Shown here in pieces: positions 50,957 through 60,247 of a stretch of DNA of 64,000 nt; position 1 is the stretch's first letter; each line of letters opens with the position of its first letter. The translations under genes and the position numbers were made by a program. The stretch is from positions 4,289,501-4,353,500 of the forward strand of contig NZ_JAJLMN010000001.1 in assembly GCF_021730615.1 (NCBI RefSeq), given 5' to 3'. The notes below the pieces were generated by a model, which searched no databases, was not told where the DNA came from, and saw only the letters and a program-made list of their open reading frames with translations. This stretch comes from Lichenibacterium dinghuense. Lineage in GTDB: Bacteria > Pseudomonadota > Alphaproteobacteria > Rhizobiales > Beijerinckiaceae.

Positions 50957-52540
50957 TCAGGCCGCCGGGCGCTGCGCCCGCCGCGTCGGGCGCGCGGGGC
51001 GCTGCTCGGCCGGTGCGTCGGGGTCCAGCGCCGGCAGGGCGTCGATGACGCGCTCGGGCGGCAGGATCACGATCACCTCCGTGCCCTCGCGCACCCGCGA
51101 CTTGATCGTGAACGAGCCGTCGTGGAGCTCCACCAGCCCCTTGACGATCGGCAGCCCCAGGCCCGAGCCCTCCTCGGCGTTCTTCTGCGCCAGCGTGCCC
51201 CGCCCGAAGGACGACATCACGATGGGGATCTCCGCCTCGGGGATGCCGGGGCCGGTGTCGCGGATGGCGAAGTACTGGCCGCCCTGCGCGGTCCAGCCCA
51301 CCTTGATCGTCACGGTGCCGCCCTGGGGCGTGAACTTGATGGCGTTGGACAGGAGGTTCAGCACCACCTGCCGCATGGCGCGCTCGTCGGCCCAGATCGG
51401 CGGCAGGCTCGGCTCGATCATCTCGGTGACGGTGATCTCGCGCTTGGAGGCGCGCAGCATCAGGAGGTGCTGGCAGTCCTCGGCGATCAGGGCCAGCGAG
51501 GTCGGCTCCTCCTTCAGCTCGTAGCGGCCGGCCTCGACGCGCGACAGGTCGAGAATCTCGTTGATCAGCATCAAGAGGTGCTGGCCGCTGGAATGAATGT
51601 CCGCCGAATAGTCCCGGTAGACCGGCACGCTGTGCTGGCCGAACAGCTCGCCCTTCATCACCTCCGAGAAGCCCAGGATGGCGTTGAGCGGCGTGCGCAA
51701 CTCGTGGCTCATCGTGGCGAGGAAGCGGCTCTTGGCGAGGCTGGCCTCCTCGGCCCGCCGGCGGGCCTCGTCGGAGTTGAGCTTGGCCTGTTCCAGCTCG
51801 ACGATCAGGGCGTCCTTCTCGGCCTGGAACGACAGGGTGGCGAGCGTGGTCGCGTAGAGGCGCCGCGCCAGCAGCACGAAGGACAGCTGCGCGACGCCCG
51901 CCACCGCCAGCACGGGCAGGTACTGGTATCCCACAGCCGGGCGCGCGTAGAGGGCGATGCCGGCCGTCATGGGGATGAGACCGGCGTAGACGGCGGCCGG
52001 CACGGGCGCCGAGATCATCGCGGTGAGGGCGCCCACGAGCAGCAGGACGAAGAGCACGAAGGTCTGCGCGGCCGGGTCGTGGGCGCCGAGCACGAGGAAC
52101 ACGCAGGATCCCCAGGCCATGCCGCCCAGCGCTTCGGCGAGCACGAAGCCGCGCGTCCAGGCCCGCACGCGGGTGTGGCCCTGCGCGGCGCCGTGCGCGT
52201 GGCCCTGCGGCTGGCGGAGGAACAGCCGCGCCGACACGGCCACGACGAGCACGGCCAGCAGGGTGCCGCCGAGCCAGGCCGCGACCGCGAGCGGAGGCAC
52301 CCACAGCGACAGCACGCCCGCGGTGGCGGCGGCCAGCACGGCCTCGGCCGCGGTGGCGCCGCGGCGGCCGCTCGCGAACAGGCGCACGAGTTCGAGGTCG
52401 AAGGCATGGCGGCCGGTGCCCGACGAGGTGAGCTTCTCCCGGGCTTCCCGCATGCGGGACGCCGTGCGCCGGCGCTGCTGGGACGCATCACCGTCGGAGC
52501 CGCGGCCGCGCTCGATCATCTCCGCGGTCACCTCGTCCAT
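50957..52540 (-). CDS. Membrane sensor histidine kinase (PleC/DivJ/PdhS-like core)
   Basis: The 527-residue kinase has a cytoplasmic start (~1-60), about six membrane segments (~65-235), a short coiled coil (~240-275), then a HisKA domain with H-box SHELRTPLNAILGFSEVM. The region after it (LINEILDLSRVEAGRYEL) is very like the DivJ/PleC/PdhS group, whose dimerisation domain talks to DivK. The HATPase domain has VVLNLLSNAIKFTP, DTGPGIPEAE and GSGLGLPIVKGLVELH. No periplasmic sensing domain is evident and no response regulator is adjacent. Its partner is unknown; a cell-cycle regulator is possible by inference. Confidence 0.92.
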   Translation of the reverse strand: MDEVTAEMIERGRGSDGDASQQRRRTASRMREAREKLTSSGTGRHAFDLELVRLFASGRRGATAAEAVLAAATAGVLSLWVPPLAVAAWLGGTLLAVLVVAVSARLFLRQPQGHAHGAAQGHTRVRAWTRGFVLAEALGGMAWGSCVFLVLGAHDPAAQTFVLFVLLLVGALTAMISAPVPAAVYAGLIPMTAGIALYARPAVGYQYLPVLAVAGVAQLSFVLLARRLYATTLATLSFQAEKDALIVELEQAKLNSDEARRRAEEASLAKSRFLATMSHELRTPLNAILGFSEVMKGELFGQHSVPVYRDYSADIHSSGQHLLMLINEILDLSRVEAGRYELKEEPTSLALIAEDCQHLLMLRASKREITVTEMIEPSLPPIWADERAMRQVVLNLLSNAIKFTPQGGTVTIKVGWTAQGGQYFAIRDTGPGIPEAEIPIVMSSFGRGTLAQKNAEEGSGLGLPIVKGLVELHDGSFTIKSRVREGTEVIVILPPERVIDALPALDPDAPAEQRPARPTRRAQRPAA

Positions 52541-52715
52541 GGATCAGCACACTCACCGACGCTATAGGCCCATCGACACGATGGGCCGGAAACCTTAATG
52601 GAGGACCTACGGCCGCCTCGCGGCGACCCGCCCCAACCGCGCCCGCGCCGTGTTGCCCGTGTGGCGGAGCGTCAGGTCCCGGCGGCAAGTCGCGGTCTTA
52701 TCCACAGTTTTCGCC

Positions 52716-53357
52716 ATGATCCCCGACAGCGACCCGCCCGAGTTCGCCCGCCTCACGGGGGCGATGCGGCGCTGCCGGATCTGCGTCGAGCGCCCGCGCA
52801 TCGCGCCCCTGCCGCACGAGCCGCGCCCGATCTTCCAGGTGGCCGCCGACGTCCGCCTCGTCGTCGCCAGCCAGGCGCCGGGCATCCGCGCGCACGTGAG
52901 CGGCGTGCCGTTCCAGGACCCGTCGGGCGTGCGGCTCCGGCAGTGGATGGAGCTCGACGAGGCCCGCTTCTACGACCCCCACCGCGTCGCCATCCTGCCG
53001 ATGGGATTCTGCTTCCCCGGCCACGATGCCGCCAAGGGGGACCTGCCGCCCCGGCCCGAATGCCGGCCGGCCTGGCACGACGAGGTCTTCGCCGCCCTGC
53101 CGGCGGTCGAGACCGTGCTGGCGATCGGGCTCCACGCGATCCGCTATCACGCGCCGCGGCTCGGCGTGCCGCGGCCGGCCGGGCAGGGGCTCGGCGAGAC
53201 GGTGGCGGATTGGCGCCGCTACTTCGAGCGCCCCGCGCCGCGCATGCTGCCGCTGCCCCACCCTTCCTGGCGCAACAGCGCCTGGCTGAAGCGGAACCCC
53301 TGGTTCGAGGCCGAGCTTCTGCCCGTCCTGCGCGCCGAGGTGCGGCGGCTGGTGTGA
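52716..53357 (+). CDS. Uracil-DNA glycosylase family protein
   Basis: The 213-residue protein has the family layout: a CRICVERP start with two cysteines near residues ~19 and 22, then VVASQAPGIRAHVSGVPFQDPSG (motif-1-like region, in pieces), a central GFCFPGH, LAIGLHAIRYH, and the LPLPHPSWRNSAWLKRNPWF end that contains the HPS motif typical of UDGs. This subgroup, common in alphaproteobacteria, has no firmly known substrate to my knowledge. The ATG at 52716 is preferred to an upstream frame start. It is divergent from the histidine kinase. Confidence 0.85.
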   Translation: MIPDSDPPEFARLTGAMRRCRICVERPRIAPLPHEPRPIFQVAADVRLVVASQAPGIRAHVSGVPFQDPSGVRLRQWMELDEARFYDPHRVAILPMGFCFPGHDAAKGDLPPRPECRPAWHDEVFAALPAVETVLAIGLHAIRYHAPRLGVPRPAGQGLGETVADWRRYFERPAPRMLPLPHPSWRNSAWLKRNPWFEAELLPVLRAEVRRLV

Positions 53358-53433
53358 CGGGCCGCGGCCGCGTTCAGCCCCGGTTCAACGCGGCGGATCC
53401 GTCATGGACCCCGGATTTCGAGCGAGGATGTCG

Positions 53434-55719
53434 ATGCGTGCACTTCGGGCGCGATGGTTGCGGAGCGCTGCCCTGGCGATGGGCGCCGCCGCGCTGGCGG
53501 GCGGGACGGCGCTGGCGCAGCCCGCGCAGCCGGTCGCGTCGAACCGCGTCGCGCTCGTGGTCGGGGAGGGCGCCTACCGAACCGACCCGCTCCCGGCCGC
53601 GCCCGACGACGCGGGCCTCGTCGCGCAGGTGCTGGCCGGCGCCGGCTTCGACGTGACCGGCGCGCGCGACCTCGACGGCGACGCCCTGCGGCGCGCCTTC
53701 CGCGACTTCCTCGACAAGGCGGGCGCGGCGGGGCCAGACGGCATCGCGGTGGTCTACGTGGCCGGCCGCGCCGTGCAGGCGGACGGCGACGACTTCATCG
53801 TGCCGGTCGACGCGCGCCTCGCCCGCCCGGCCGACGTGCCGATCGAGGCTCTGCGCCTCGCCGACTTCACCCACGCGCTGGCGGCCCTGCCCATCCAGGC
53901 GCGGGTGGTGATCGTGGACGGCGCCTATCCGGGCGGCCCGGCGTCGAGCGCGCCCGGCCTCGCCCTGGCCGAGGCCGAGCAGGGCGAGTTGATCGCCTTC
54001 AACGCCGCGCCCGGCACGGTGGCGCCCGCCGCGACGGGGCCCTACGGCGCCTACGCGCAGGCGCTGGTCGCGGCGGTGAAGCAGGGCGGCGTGCCGGTCG
54101 GCGAGGTGTTCGACCGCGTGCGGCTGGCCGTGAACCAGGCGACCGGCGGCGCCGTCGTGCCCTGGGACTCCGACAAGCTGACGCGGAGCTTCACCTTCTT
54201 CGACCGCGCCCCGAACGCGCCCGCGGTGGGGAGCGCGCAGGTGCCTTTCGCGGCGCTGGAAAAGAGGCCGCTCGCCGGCTTCCCACCGGACCAGGCCTAC
54301 GACGTCGCCGTCGCGCGCGACACGCTGCCGGCCTACACCGAGTTCCTCGCCGCCTTCCCCAACGACCCGCTGGCCCGCCGCGTGCGGCTGATCCTGGCCG
54401 TGCGGCGCGAGGCGCTGTTCTGGCGCGACGCCGTCAGCGCCAACACGCCGGGCGCCTACTGGACCTACCTCGCCCGCTACCCCAAGGGGCCGCACGCCGC
54501 CGACGCGCGCCGCCGCCTGACGCGCCTCGCCGTCGCGGCCGCGCCCCCGCCGCGCTTCGTGCCGCTCGCCTTCGACGTGCCGCCGCCCGGCCCGGACGAC
54601 CTGGCCTACGACCGAGCCCCCGCCTTCGACGCGCCGGACCTGCCGCCGCCCCCGCCGCCGCCCGTGTTCCTGCTGCCGCCGCCCGTCGAGGTCGTGGTGG
54701 TGCGCCCGCCGCCGCCGCCCGGACCCGCCTTCCTGCCAGTGCCGGTGCCGGTCGCGATCCCCTACGTCCGGCCTCCGGCCGAGCCCGGCGTCATCCTGCC
54801 GCCGCGCGGCGTGCCCGGGAGTTACGCGCGACCCCGGCCCTACGCGCGCGGTCCTAACGGCGACGGCCTCGTGGTGCAGGCCGCCCCGGCCCCGGCTGCC
54901 CAGGCTCAGCCCGCGCCGGCCCTGGCCGCGCCCGTTCAGGCCCCGCCGGCTCCGACGACGATCCCGGTGCCGCCTGCCGGGGCGCGGCCGCGCCCCGCGC
55001 CGCCGGTGCAGCCCGCGCCGGCCGCCCCGTCGCTGCCGCAACCCCCGGCCCCGGTCTCCCCGCGCGCGCCGACGCTCCCGGTGCCGCCCTCCCACGCCCT
55101 GCCGGTGCCGCCCCAGCCCGCGGCATCACAGCCCGCGCCGCCGGCCTCGCCCCACGCGCTGCCCGGCGCGAGGCCGCCGGCCGTCGCGCCGCAGGCCGCC
55201 GAGCCGCAGCCACCCGCGCCGCCGACCGTCGCGCCCGTCCCGCACGGGGCCGGCGCGCATCCGCCGCGGCTCGAACCCGAGCCTCCGCCCGCCGCCCCGG
55301 CCGAAGCCGCTCCGCCGCCCGTGCCGCCGAAGCCGGAGCGCCGGCCCGGCGCGCCCGGCGAGCCGAGGCCCCGGTCGCCCGACCTCGTGGCGCCGGCCGA
55401 GGCTCCACCTCCGCACGCGGCGCCCGCCGCCCAGCCGCATCCGCCCGCCGCACGACCGCGGCCTCAGCCCGACCCGGCGCCGCGTCCCGCGCCGGAGCGC
55501 CCGCCGGAACCCCCGCACGCCGCCGCGCCCGCCGATGCGGCGCCCCCGGCTCGGCGCGCCCCGGACGGTTCCGCGCCCGAGCGGCCGCCCGCCACCCGTC
55601 CCGCGCCGGAGCGCGCCGCCGGCGATCACCGCCCCGGCGAACATCCTCCCGGCGAGCACGGGCCGGGCGGCCATCGCCAAGGCTGCGGGCATCCGGGCGA
55701 GCCGCCCTGCCGCCCGTGA
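53434..55719 (+). CDS. Exported caspase-fold protein, catalytically dead, with long proline-rich tail
   Basis: The 761-residue product has a signal peptide (~1-29, cut after LAQ or near TALA) and a caspase-like p20 fold (~36-250) beginning RVALVVGEGAYRTDPLP. The usual catalytic His is in Y-x-G-H-G; here the line reads YVAGRAVQ, with Arg at residue 112. The catalytic Cys sits in D-A-C-R; here it reads VDGAY, with Ala at 164. Both are lost. A repeat-like linker (~285-365) precedes ~370 residues of Pro/Ala/Arg-rich sequence (~390-761). GAGGA precedes the ATG at 53434; earlier ATGs at 53404 and 53428 exist. Confidence 0.85.
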   Translation: MRALRARWLRSAALAMGAAALAGGTALAQPAQPVASNRVALVVGEGAYRTDPLPAAPDDAGLVAQVLAGAGFDVTGARDLDGDALRRAFRDFLDKAGAAGPDGIAVVYVAGRAVQADGDDFIVPVDARLARPADVPIEALRLADFTHALAALPIQARVVIVDGAYPGGPASSAPGLALAEAEQGELIAFNAAPGTVAPAATGPYGAYAQALVAAVKQGGVPVGEVFDRVRLAVNQATGGAVVPWDSDKLTRSFTFFDRAPNAPAVGSAQVPFAALEKRPLAGFPPDQAYDVAVARDTLPAYTEFLAAFPNDPLARRVRLILAVRREALFWRDAVSANTPGAYWTYLARYPKGPHAADARRRLTRLAVAAAPPPRFVPLAFDVPPPGPDDLAYDRAPAFDAPDLPPPPPPPVFLLPPPVEVVVVRPPPPPGPAFLPVPVPVAIPYVRPPAEPGVILPPRGVPGSYARPRPYARGPNGDGLVVQAAPAPAAQAQPAPALAAPVQAPPAPTTIPVPPAGARPRPAPPVQPAPAAPSLPQPPAPVSPRAPTLPVPPSHALPVPPQPAASQPAPPASPHALPGARPPAVAPQAAEPQPPAPPTVAPVPHGAGAHPPRLEPEPPPAAPAEAAPPPVPPKPERRPGAPGEPRPRSPDLVAPAEAPPPHAAPAAQPHPPAARPRPQPDPAPRPAPERPPEPPHAAAPADAAPPARRAPDGSAPERPPATRPAPERAAGDHRPGEHPPGEHGPGGHRQGCGHPGEPPCRP

Positions 55720-55777
55720 CGGGACCCCGCGGCCGGGGCGCGCGTTGTCGGGCCGCGACCGGAGGCGGAGAGCGGCG

Positions 55778-57856
55778 ATGACGGACGGGACCGAGCTTCC
55801 CACCCTGGCGAAGCCCGACGACGACCCCTGGATCTGGCTGGAGGACGTCGAGGGCGAGCGCGCCACGGCCTGGGTGGACGAGCGCACCGCCGACACGGTG
55901 CGCCGCTTCGGCGGCCCGCGGCGCGACGCCGACGCCGCGGTGCTCGCCGCCCTGCTGGACCGGCCCGACAAAATCCCCGGCGTCACGCGCCGTGGCGATC
56001 ACCTCTACAACGTCTGGCAGGACGCCGCGAACCCGCGGGGCCTGTGGCGGCGCACGACGCTCGACTCCTACCGCCGGCCCGAGCCCGAGTGGGACGTGCT
56101 GCTCGACCTCGACGCCCTGGCGAGGCGGGAGGGCGAGGACTGGGTCTGGGCGGGCTCCAGCGTCGAGCCGACGCGGCGCGAGCGCGCGATCCTGCGCCTG
56201 TCGCGCGGCGGCAGCGACGCCGTCGTGCTGAGCGAGTTCGACCTGCCGTCCCGCTCCTTCGTGGCGGACGGCTTCACGGCCGCGGAGGCCAAGGCCGGGA
56301 TCGACTGGCTCGACCCGGACACGCTGCTCCTGTCGAGCGCCGCGGGCGAGGGCATGGCGACCCGCTCCGGCTATGCCAGGACCGTGCGGCGCTGGGCGCG
56401 CGGCCAGACGGTCGACGAGGCGGAGCCGGTCTTCGCCGTCGCCGAGGGCTCGATGGCCGGGTGGGGCGTGGTCGACCGCTCGGTGTCGCCGCCGCGCGCG
56501 GTCTACATGGACCGTCTGGCCTTCTTCGATTCGGTCGGCTGGCTCGGCGACGCGACCGGGCCGAAGCGGCGTCTCGAGCTGCCGACCGACGCGGATTGGT
56601 TCGTCCACGGCGACACGCTCCTCGTGAAGCCGCGCACGCCCTGGACCGTGGCGGGCCGGACCCACGCGCCGGACGAGCTGGTCGCGGCGCCGCTGTCCGC
56701 CTTCCTGTCCGGTGCCCGCGACCTCGCCGTGCTGTTCGAACCCGGCCCGCGCCGCTCGCTGGAGGGCTTCTTCTGGGCCGGCGGCGCGCTCGTCCTGTCC
56801 GTGCTCGACGACCTCGTGCCCCGCTTCACGCTGCTGACGCCCGACGGGGCGGGGTGGCGGCGCCGCGAACTCGACGCTCTGCCCTCGACCGGCGTCGTCG
56901 GCCTGCGCGCGCTCGACGCCGAACCCGAGGACGGCGACGGCACGCTCGTCGTCAGCGCCGAGGATCCGGTCACGCCGCCGCGCACGCTGCTGTTCTCGGC
57001 ATCGGGCGATGGCGCCTTTCCGGTCCCGGCATTGCTCAAGGCCAGCCCCGCCGGCTTCGACGCCGCGGGGCTCGTCGTCACGCGCCACGAGGCCGTCTCG
57101 GTCGACGGCGAGCGCATCCCCTACACCCAGACCGGGCCGGCCGGCGAGACGGGCGACGCCCCGGTCCACCTCAGCGGCTACGGCGGCTTCGCCGTCTCGA
57201 CCATGCCCCACTACCGCCTCGCCGCCGGCAAGCTGTGGCTGGAGCGCGGCGGCACGACCGTGACGGCCAACATCCGCGGCGGCGGCGAGTTCGGCACGCG
57301 CTGGCACGAGGCCGGGCGGCGGGACGGCAAGCGCCTCGCCCACGACGATTTCGCGGCCGTGGCGGCCGACCTCGTGCGCCGCGGCGTGACGCGCCCCGGC
57401 CGCATCGCCGCGGAGGGCGGCTCCAACGGCGGCCTGCTCATCGCCAACATGCTGACGCGCTATCCCGAGCGCTTCGGCGCCCTGTTCTGCACCATCCCGC
57501 TGATCGACATGCGGCGCTATTCCAAGCTGCTGGCCGGCGCGAGCTGGATCGCGGAATATGGCGACCCGGACGTCCCGGAGGACTGGGCCTTCCTGGGCCC
57601 GATGTCGGCCTACCATGCCGCCGAGCCGGGCCGCCCCTATCCGCCGACCCTCATCGCCACCACGCGGCGCGACGACCGCGTCCACCCCGGCCACGCGCGC
57701 AAGATGGCGGCCAAGCTTCAAGCCATGGGCTATCCCGCCTGGCTCTACGAGCCCGCCGCGGGCGGGCACGGCTACGGCAAGGACAACGCCGAGCGCGCCG
57801 CCTTCGTGGCGCTGGGCTACGGCTTCCTTCGCCGGGCGATCGGCTGGGACGCCTGA
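55778..57856 (+). CDS. Prolyl oligopeptidase family serine peptidase (S9A)
   Basis: The 692-residue protein has an N-terminal seven-bladed propeller (~75-410) and an alpha/beta hydrolase domain (~430-690). The catalytic serine S549 is in GGSNGGLL, the aspartate at 632/633 in RRDDRVHP, and histidine H664 in GGHGYG. The start DPWIWLEDVEGE is typical of S9A. No signal peptide is seen, so it is probably cytoplasmic and cleaves short peptides. GGAGGCGGAG precedes the ATG at 55778. Its stop abuts the stop of the convergent TonB-like gene with no spacer. Confidence 0.94.
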   Translation: MTDGTELPTLAKPDDDPWIWLEDVEGERATAWVDERTADTVRRFGGPRRDADAAVLAALLDRPDKIPGVTRRGDHLYNVWQDAANPRGLWRRTTLDSYRRPEPEWDVLLDLDALARREGEDWVWAGSSVEPTRRERAILRLSRGGSDAVVLSEFDLPSRSFVADGFTAAEAKAGIDWLDPDTLLLSSAAGEGMATRSGYARTVRRWARGQTVDEAEPVFAVAEGSMAGWGVVDRSVSPPRAVYMDRLAFFDSVGWLGDATGPKRRLELPTDADWFVHGDTLLVKPRTPWTVAGRTHAPDELVAAPLSAFLSGARDLAVLFEPGPRRSLEGFFWAGGALVLSVLDDLVPRFTLLTPDGAGWRRRELDALPSTGVVGLRALDAEPEDGDGTLVVSAEDPVTPPRTLLFSASGDGAFPVPALLKASPAGFDAAGLVVTRHEAVSVDGERIPYTQTGPAGETGDAPVHLSGYGGFAVSTMPHYRLAAGKLWLERGGTTVTANIRGGGEFGTRWHEAGRRDGKRLAHDDFAAVAADLVRRGVTRPGRIAAEGGSNGGLLIANMLTRYPERFGALFCTIPLIDMRRYSKLLAGASWIAEYGDPDVPEDWAFLGPMSAYHAAEPGRPYPPTLIATTRRDDRVHPGHARKMAAKLQAMGYPAWLYEPAAGGHGYGKDNAERAAFVALGYGFLRRAIGWDA

Positions 57857-59149
57857 TCAGCCGCCGACCAGGAAGGCCTTCCTGAACGTGTGCTCGGCCT
57901 CGGGCGGCGGCGGCGGGAAGGGCGCCACCTGCTCGATGGCGTGCAGCACCATGGCGTCGAGCTGGGCGTTGCCGCTGCTCTGCACGACGGACAGGTTCGC
58001 CAGCCCGCCCGCGTCGTCGAGCGTGAAGCTCACCGCGACGGCGCCGCTGAGGCCCTGGGACGAGGCGGCGCCGGACAGCTCCGCCGTCGCCTGCCGGATG
58101 CGGCCCTGGACGACGCTGCCGTAGGCCGCGTTGATCTGGGCCGTAGCGTTGCCGGCCACCATCGAGCGGAAACCCATAGGCATCGCGCTCGCGTCCATGG
58201 GCAGGGCCGCGGCGAGCTTGTCGGCCTGGCTCGGCGCCTTGGCGGTGACGGGCGGCGTGGGCCGCTCGACCGGCGCGGCCTGCGCCCTCGACGGGGCCGG
58301 CACGCTGGTCTGCGCCCTGGCGTCCGGCGTCACCAGCACGTCGGGGATCGCGGCCGGCCGCGCCTCGCGCGTCGCCTGCTCGGCCTGATGCTCGTCGGGG
58401 ACGAGGTTGGCGGGCTTGTTCTCCTTGGCCTGCGTCGCGGCCCGGGCGGTTTCCGGCGGCGGCGCGACGAGCTTCGGCGCCGCGGGGACGCCCGCCGGCT
58501 GGGGCATCGCCGGCGTGGGCTTGGGCGCGCTCGCGGCGGCGGGCGGAGCGGCCCCAGGGGCTGTCGCAACTGGCGCCGGCTTCGCGGGTGGGGCGGCCGG
58601 CTTCGGCGCCGCCTGGGCGGCCGGGGCAGGGGGCTGGGCCGGCGGCGCGGGAATAGCCGGTTCGGCCTTGCCCTCCTCGACCTTGGGCGCCTCGGCCTTG
58701 GCCGGACCGGCGCCGGGCGGGGCCGCCCGTCCGGCGCCGGGCGGAGCCGCCCGTCGACCCGCGGAGGCGTCGCCAGACCCGCCGCCACCGGCGGGCTTCG
58801 CCGGCTCGATCACGACGTCGACGGGGATCGGCACCTCGCGCGGCGCCTGCGCGTCGCGGAACGACAGCAGGTAGACCAGGGCCGCGCCGAGCACGACGTG
58901 GACCAGCACGGAGCCGCCGCCGAGCCCGACCCCCGCGCGCAGCCGGGCGCCGCGCCCGACCGGCGCCGCCTGCTGCAGGATGTGGCGCGGGACGACGCGC
59001 AGCGCCGGCGTCGGCTCGTGGAGCGCCTGCAGGTGGGGCGCGTCGGCGAGCCGCGCGTCCGGCGGCACGTCGGCGGCTGTGGGACCGGACGTGTCGATCG
59101 AGATCAGGCCGGTGCTCCGTCGGCGAACGCGGTCGGGCCGCCGGAGCAT
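57857..59149 (-). CDS. TonB family energy-transducing protein
   Basis: The 430-residue protein has a long cytoplasmic start (~1-75), one membrane anchor (~78-98, GGSVLVHVVLGAALVYLLSF), a very long Pro/Ala/Lys-rich periplasmic spacer (~110-330) and a C-terminal TonB domain (~345-425, with VAVSFTLDDAGGLANLSVVQ and the LDAMVLHAIEQVAPFPPPP region). It would couple the proton-motive force, with ExbB/ExbD, to outer-membrane receptors. No exbBD or receptor gene is in the window. The two Gly-Ala-Pro repeats at ~130-147 (RAAPPGAG twice) are a small internal duplication. Confidence 0.9.
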   Translation of the reverse strand: MLRRPDRVRRRSTGLISIDTSGPTAADVPPDARLADAPHLQALHEPTPALRVVPRHILQQAAPVGRGARLRAGVGLGGGSVLVHVVLGAALVYLLSFRDAQAPREVPIPVDVVIEPAKPAGGGGSGDASAGRRAAPPGAGRAAPPGAGPAKAEAPKVEEGKAEPAIPAPPAQPPAPAAQAAPKPAAPPAKPAPVATAPGAAPPAAASAPKPTPAMPQPAGVPAAPKLVAPPPETARAATQAKENKPANLVPDEHQAEQATREARPAAIPDVLVTPDARAQTSVPAPSRAQAAPVERPTPPVTAKAPSQADKLAAALPMDASAMPMGFRSMVAGNATAQINAAYGSVVQGRIRQATAELSGAASSQGLSGAVAVSFTLDDAGGLANLSVVQSSGNAQLDAMVLHAIEQVAPFPPPPPEAEHTFRKAFLVGG

Positions 59150-59209
59150 CGCTGCCGGCCGCCGCTGTCGCGCCTGCTTAGATCGGCCTCAGGGAGAAGG
59201 GAAGTCCCG

Positions 59210-60121
59210 TCAGGCCGCGGCGGGCGCGGCCTTGCTGACTGACGCCCGGTAGATCCTGTCGACGGCCTTCGCCAGCGTGGCGTCGAACTCCCCCTCGCTC
59301 ATGCCGTGCCTGAGGTTGTCGATCAGGGCGCGCGAGAAGCTCGCGATCATGCCGTGGTTCTGCGCGAGCTTGCCGCAGGCGTCGTCGAGCGGGTAGCCGC
59401 CGGACAGCGCCACGACGCGCTCCACCCTGGGATGGCGCGTGAAGTCCTCGTAGAGGTCCGGCTTCGTCGGGATCGTCAGCTTGAGCATGACGCGCCGGCC
59501 CTCGGGCAGGGCGTCGAGCTGTCGGGCGATCTCGTCGTGCAGGATCTGCTCGGCCTCGGCCTTGTCGGCGGCCTTGATCAGCACCTCAGGTTCGATGATC
59601 GGCATCAGGCCGTGCTTCGCGATCTGCTCGGCGACCTCGAACTGCTGGCGCACGATGGCGGCGATGCCGTCCTTCGACGCGCGGGCGATGACGGAGCGCA
59701 TCTTGGTGCCGTAGACGCCGAGCTTGGCGGCGCGGGCCAGCAGCGTGTCGAGGCCCGGGATCGGCTTCAGGAGCTGCACCCCGTCCTTCTCGGCCTCCAG
59801 GCCCTTGTCGATCTTGACGAAGGGGACGACGCCCCGCTTTTCCCACAGGTAGGAGGGCACGGGCTGGCCCTCGACCTCGCCGTCCATGGTCTTCTCGAAC
59901 AGGATCGCGCCGATCACCCTGTCGCCCGTGAAGGTCGGCGCCGTCATGATGCGGACCCGCATCTTGTGCATCTCGGCGAACATCTCGTCGTCGCCGCTGT
60001 AGGCGCTCTCCGGCACCCCGTATTGCGCCAGCGCCTTCGGCGTGGAGCCGCCGCTCTGGTCCAGGGCCGCGATGAAGCCGTCCTTGTCGGTCATCTGCGC
60101 CCGCATCGTTTCGCCCGCCAT
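59210..60121 (-). CDS. Class I fructose-bisphosphate aldolase
   Basis: The 303-residue protein is a bacterial class I aldolase, splitting fructose-1,6-bisphosphate through a Schiff-base lysine. Features are ALDQSGGSTPKALAQYGV near the start, FEKTMDGEVEGQPVPSYL, the KIDKGLEAEKDGVQLLKP region, PIIEPEVLI (base region) and LKLTIPTKPDLY, which holds the candidate Schiff-base lysine. The ALSGGYPLDDACG block is the phosphate site. The ATG at 60121, after GGGGAGCGAAGG, is used. It is downstream of pgl in the same direction, 126 nt apart, so it may have its own promoter. Confidence 0.94.
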   Translation of the reverse strand: MAGETMRAQMTDKDGFIAALDQSGGSTPKALAQYGVPESAYSGDDEMFAEMHKMRVRIMTAPTFTGDRVIGAILFEKTMDGEVEGQPVPSYLWEKRGVVPFVKIDKGLEAEKDGVQLLKPIPGLDTLLARAAKLGVYGTKMRSVIARASKDGIAAIVRQQFEVAEQIAKHGLMPIIEPEVLIKAADKAEAEQILHDEIARQLDALPEGRRVMLKLTIPTKPDLYEDFTRHPRVERVVALSGGYPLDDACGKLAQNHGMIASFSRALIDNLRHGMSEGEFDATLAKAVDRIYRASVSKAAPAAA

Positions 60122-60247
60122 GGCCTTCGCTCCCCTTCTCGGGCGGCCGGGCGATGGCCCGCCGCCTCTCGCGATCCGCACCGCTCATGCGCGATGCGGT
60201 GCGGTGTTAACACGCTTCGGCCGCCGCGGGTGCCGCGCCCGGGGGCC

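Noticed and set aside
54600-55719. Proline-rich tail as a frameshift artefact
   Set aside because: The frame is continuous from a clear signal peptide and caspase fold to a stop just before the next gene, and the other frames there show no domain. Kept as coding, though proteomic support would help.
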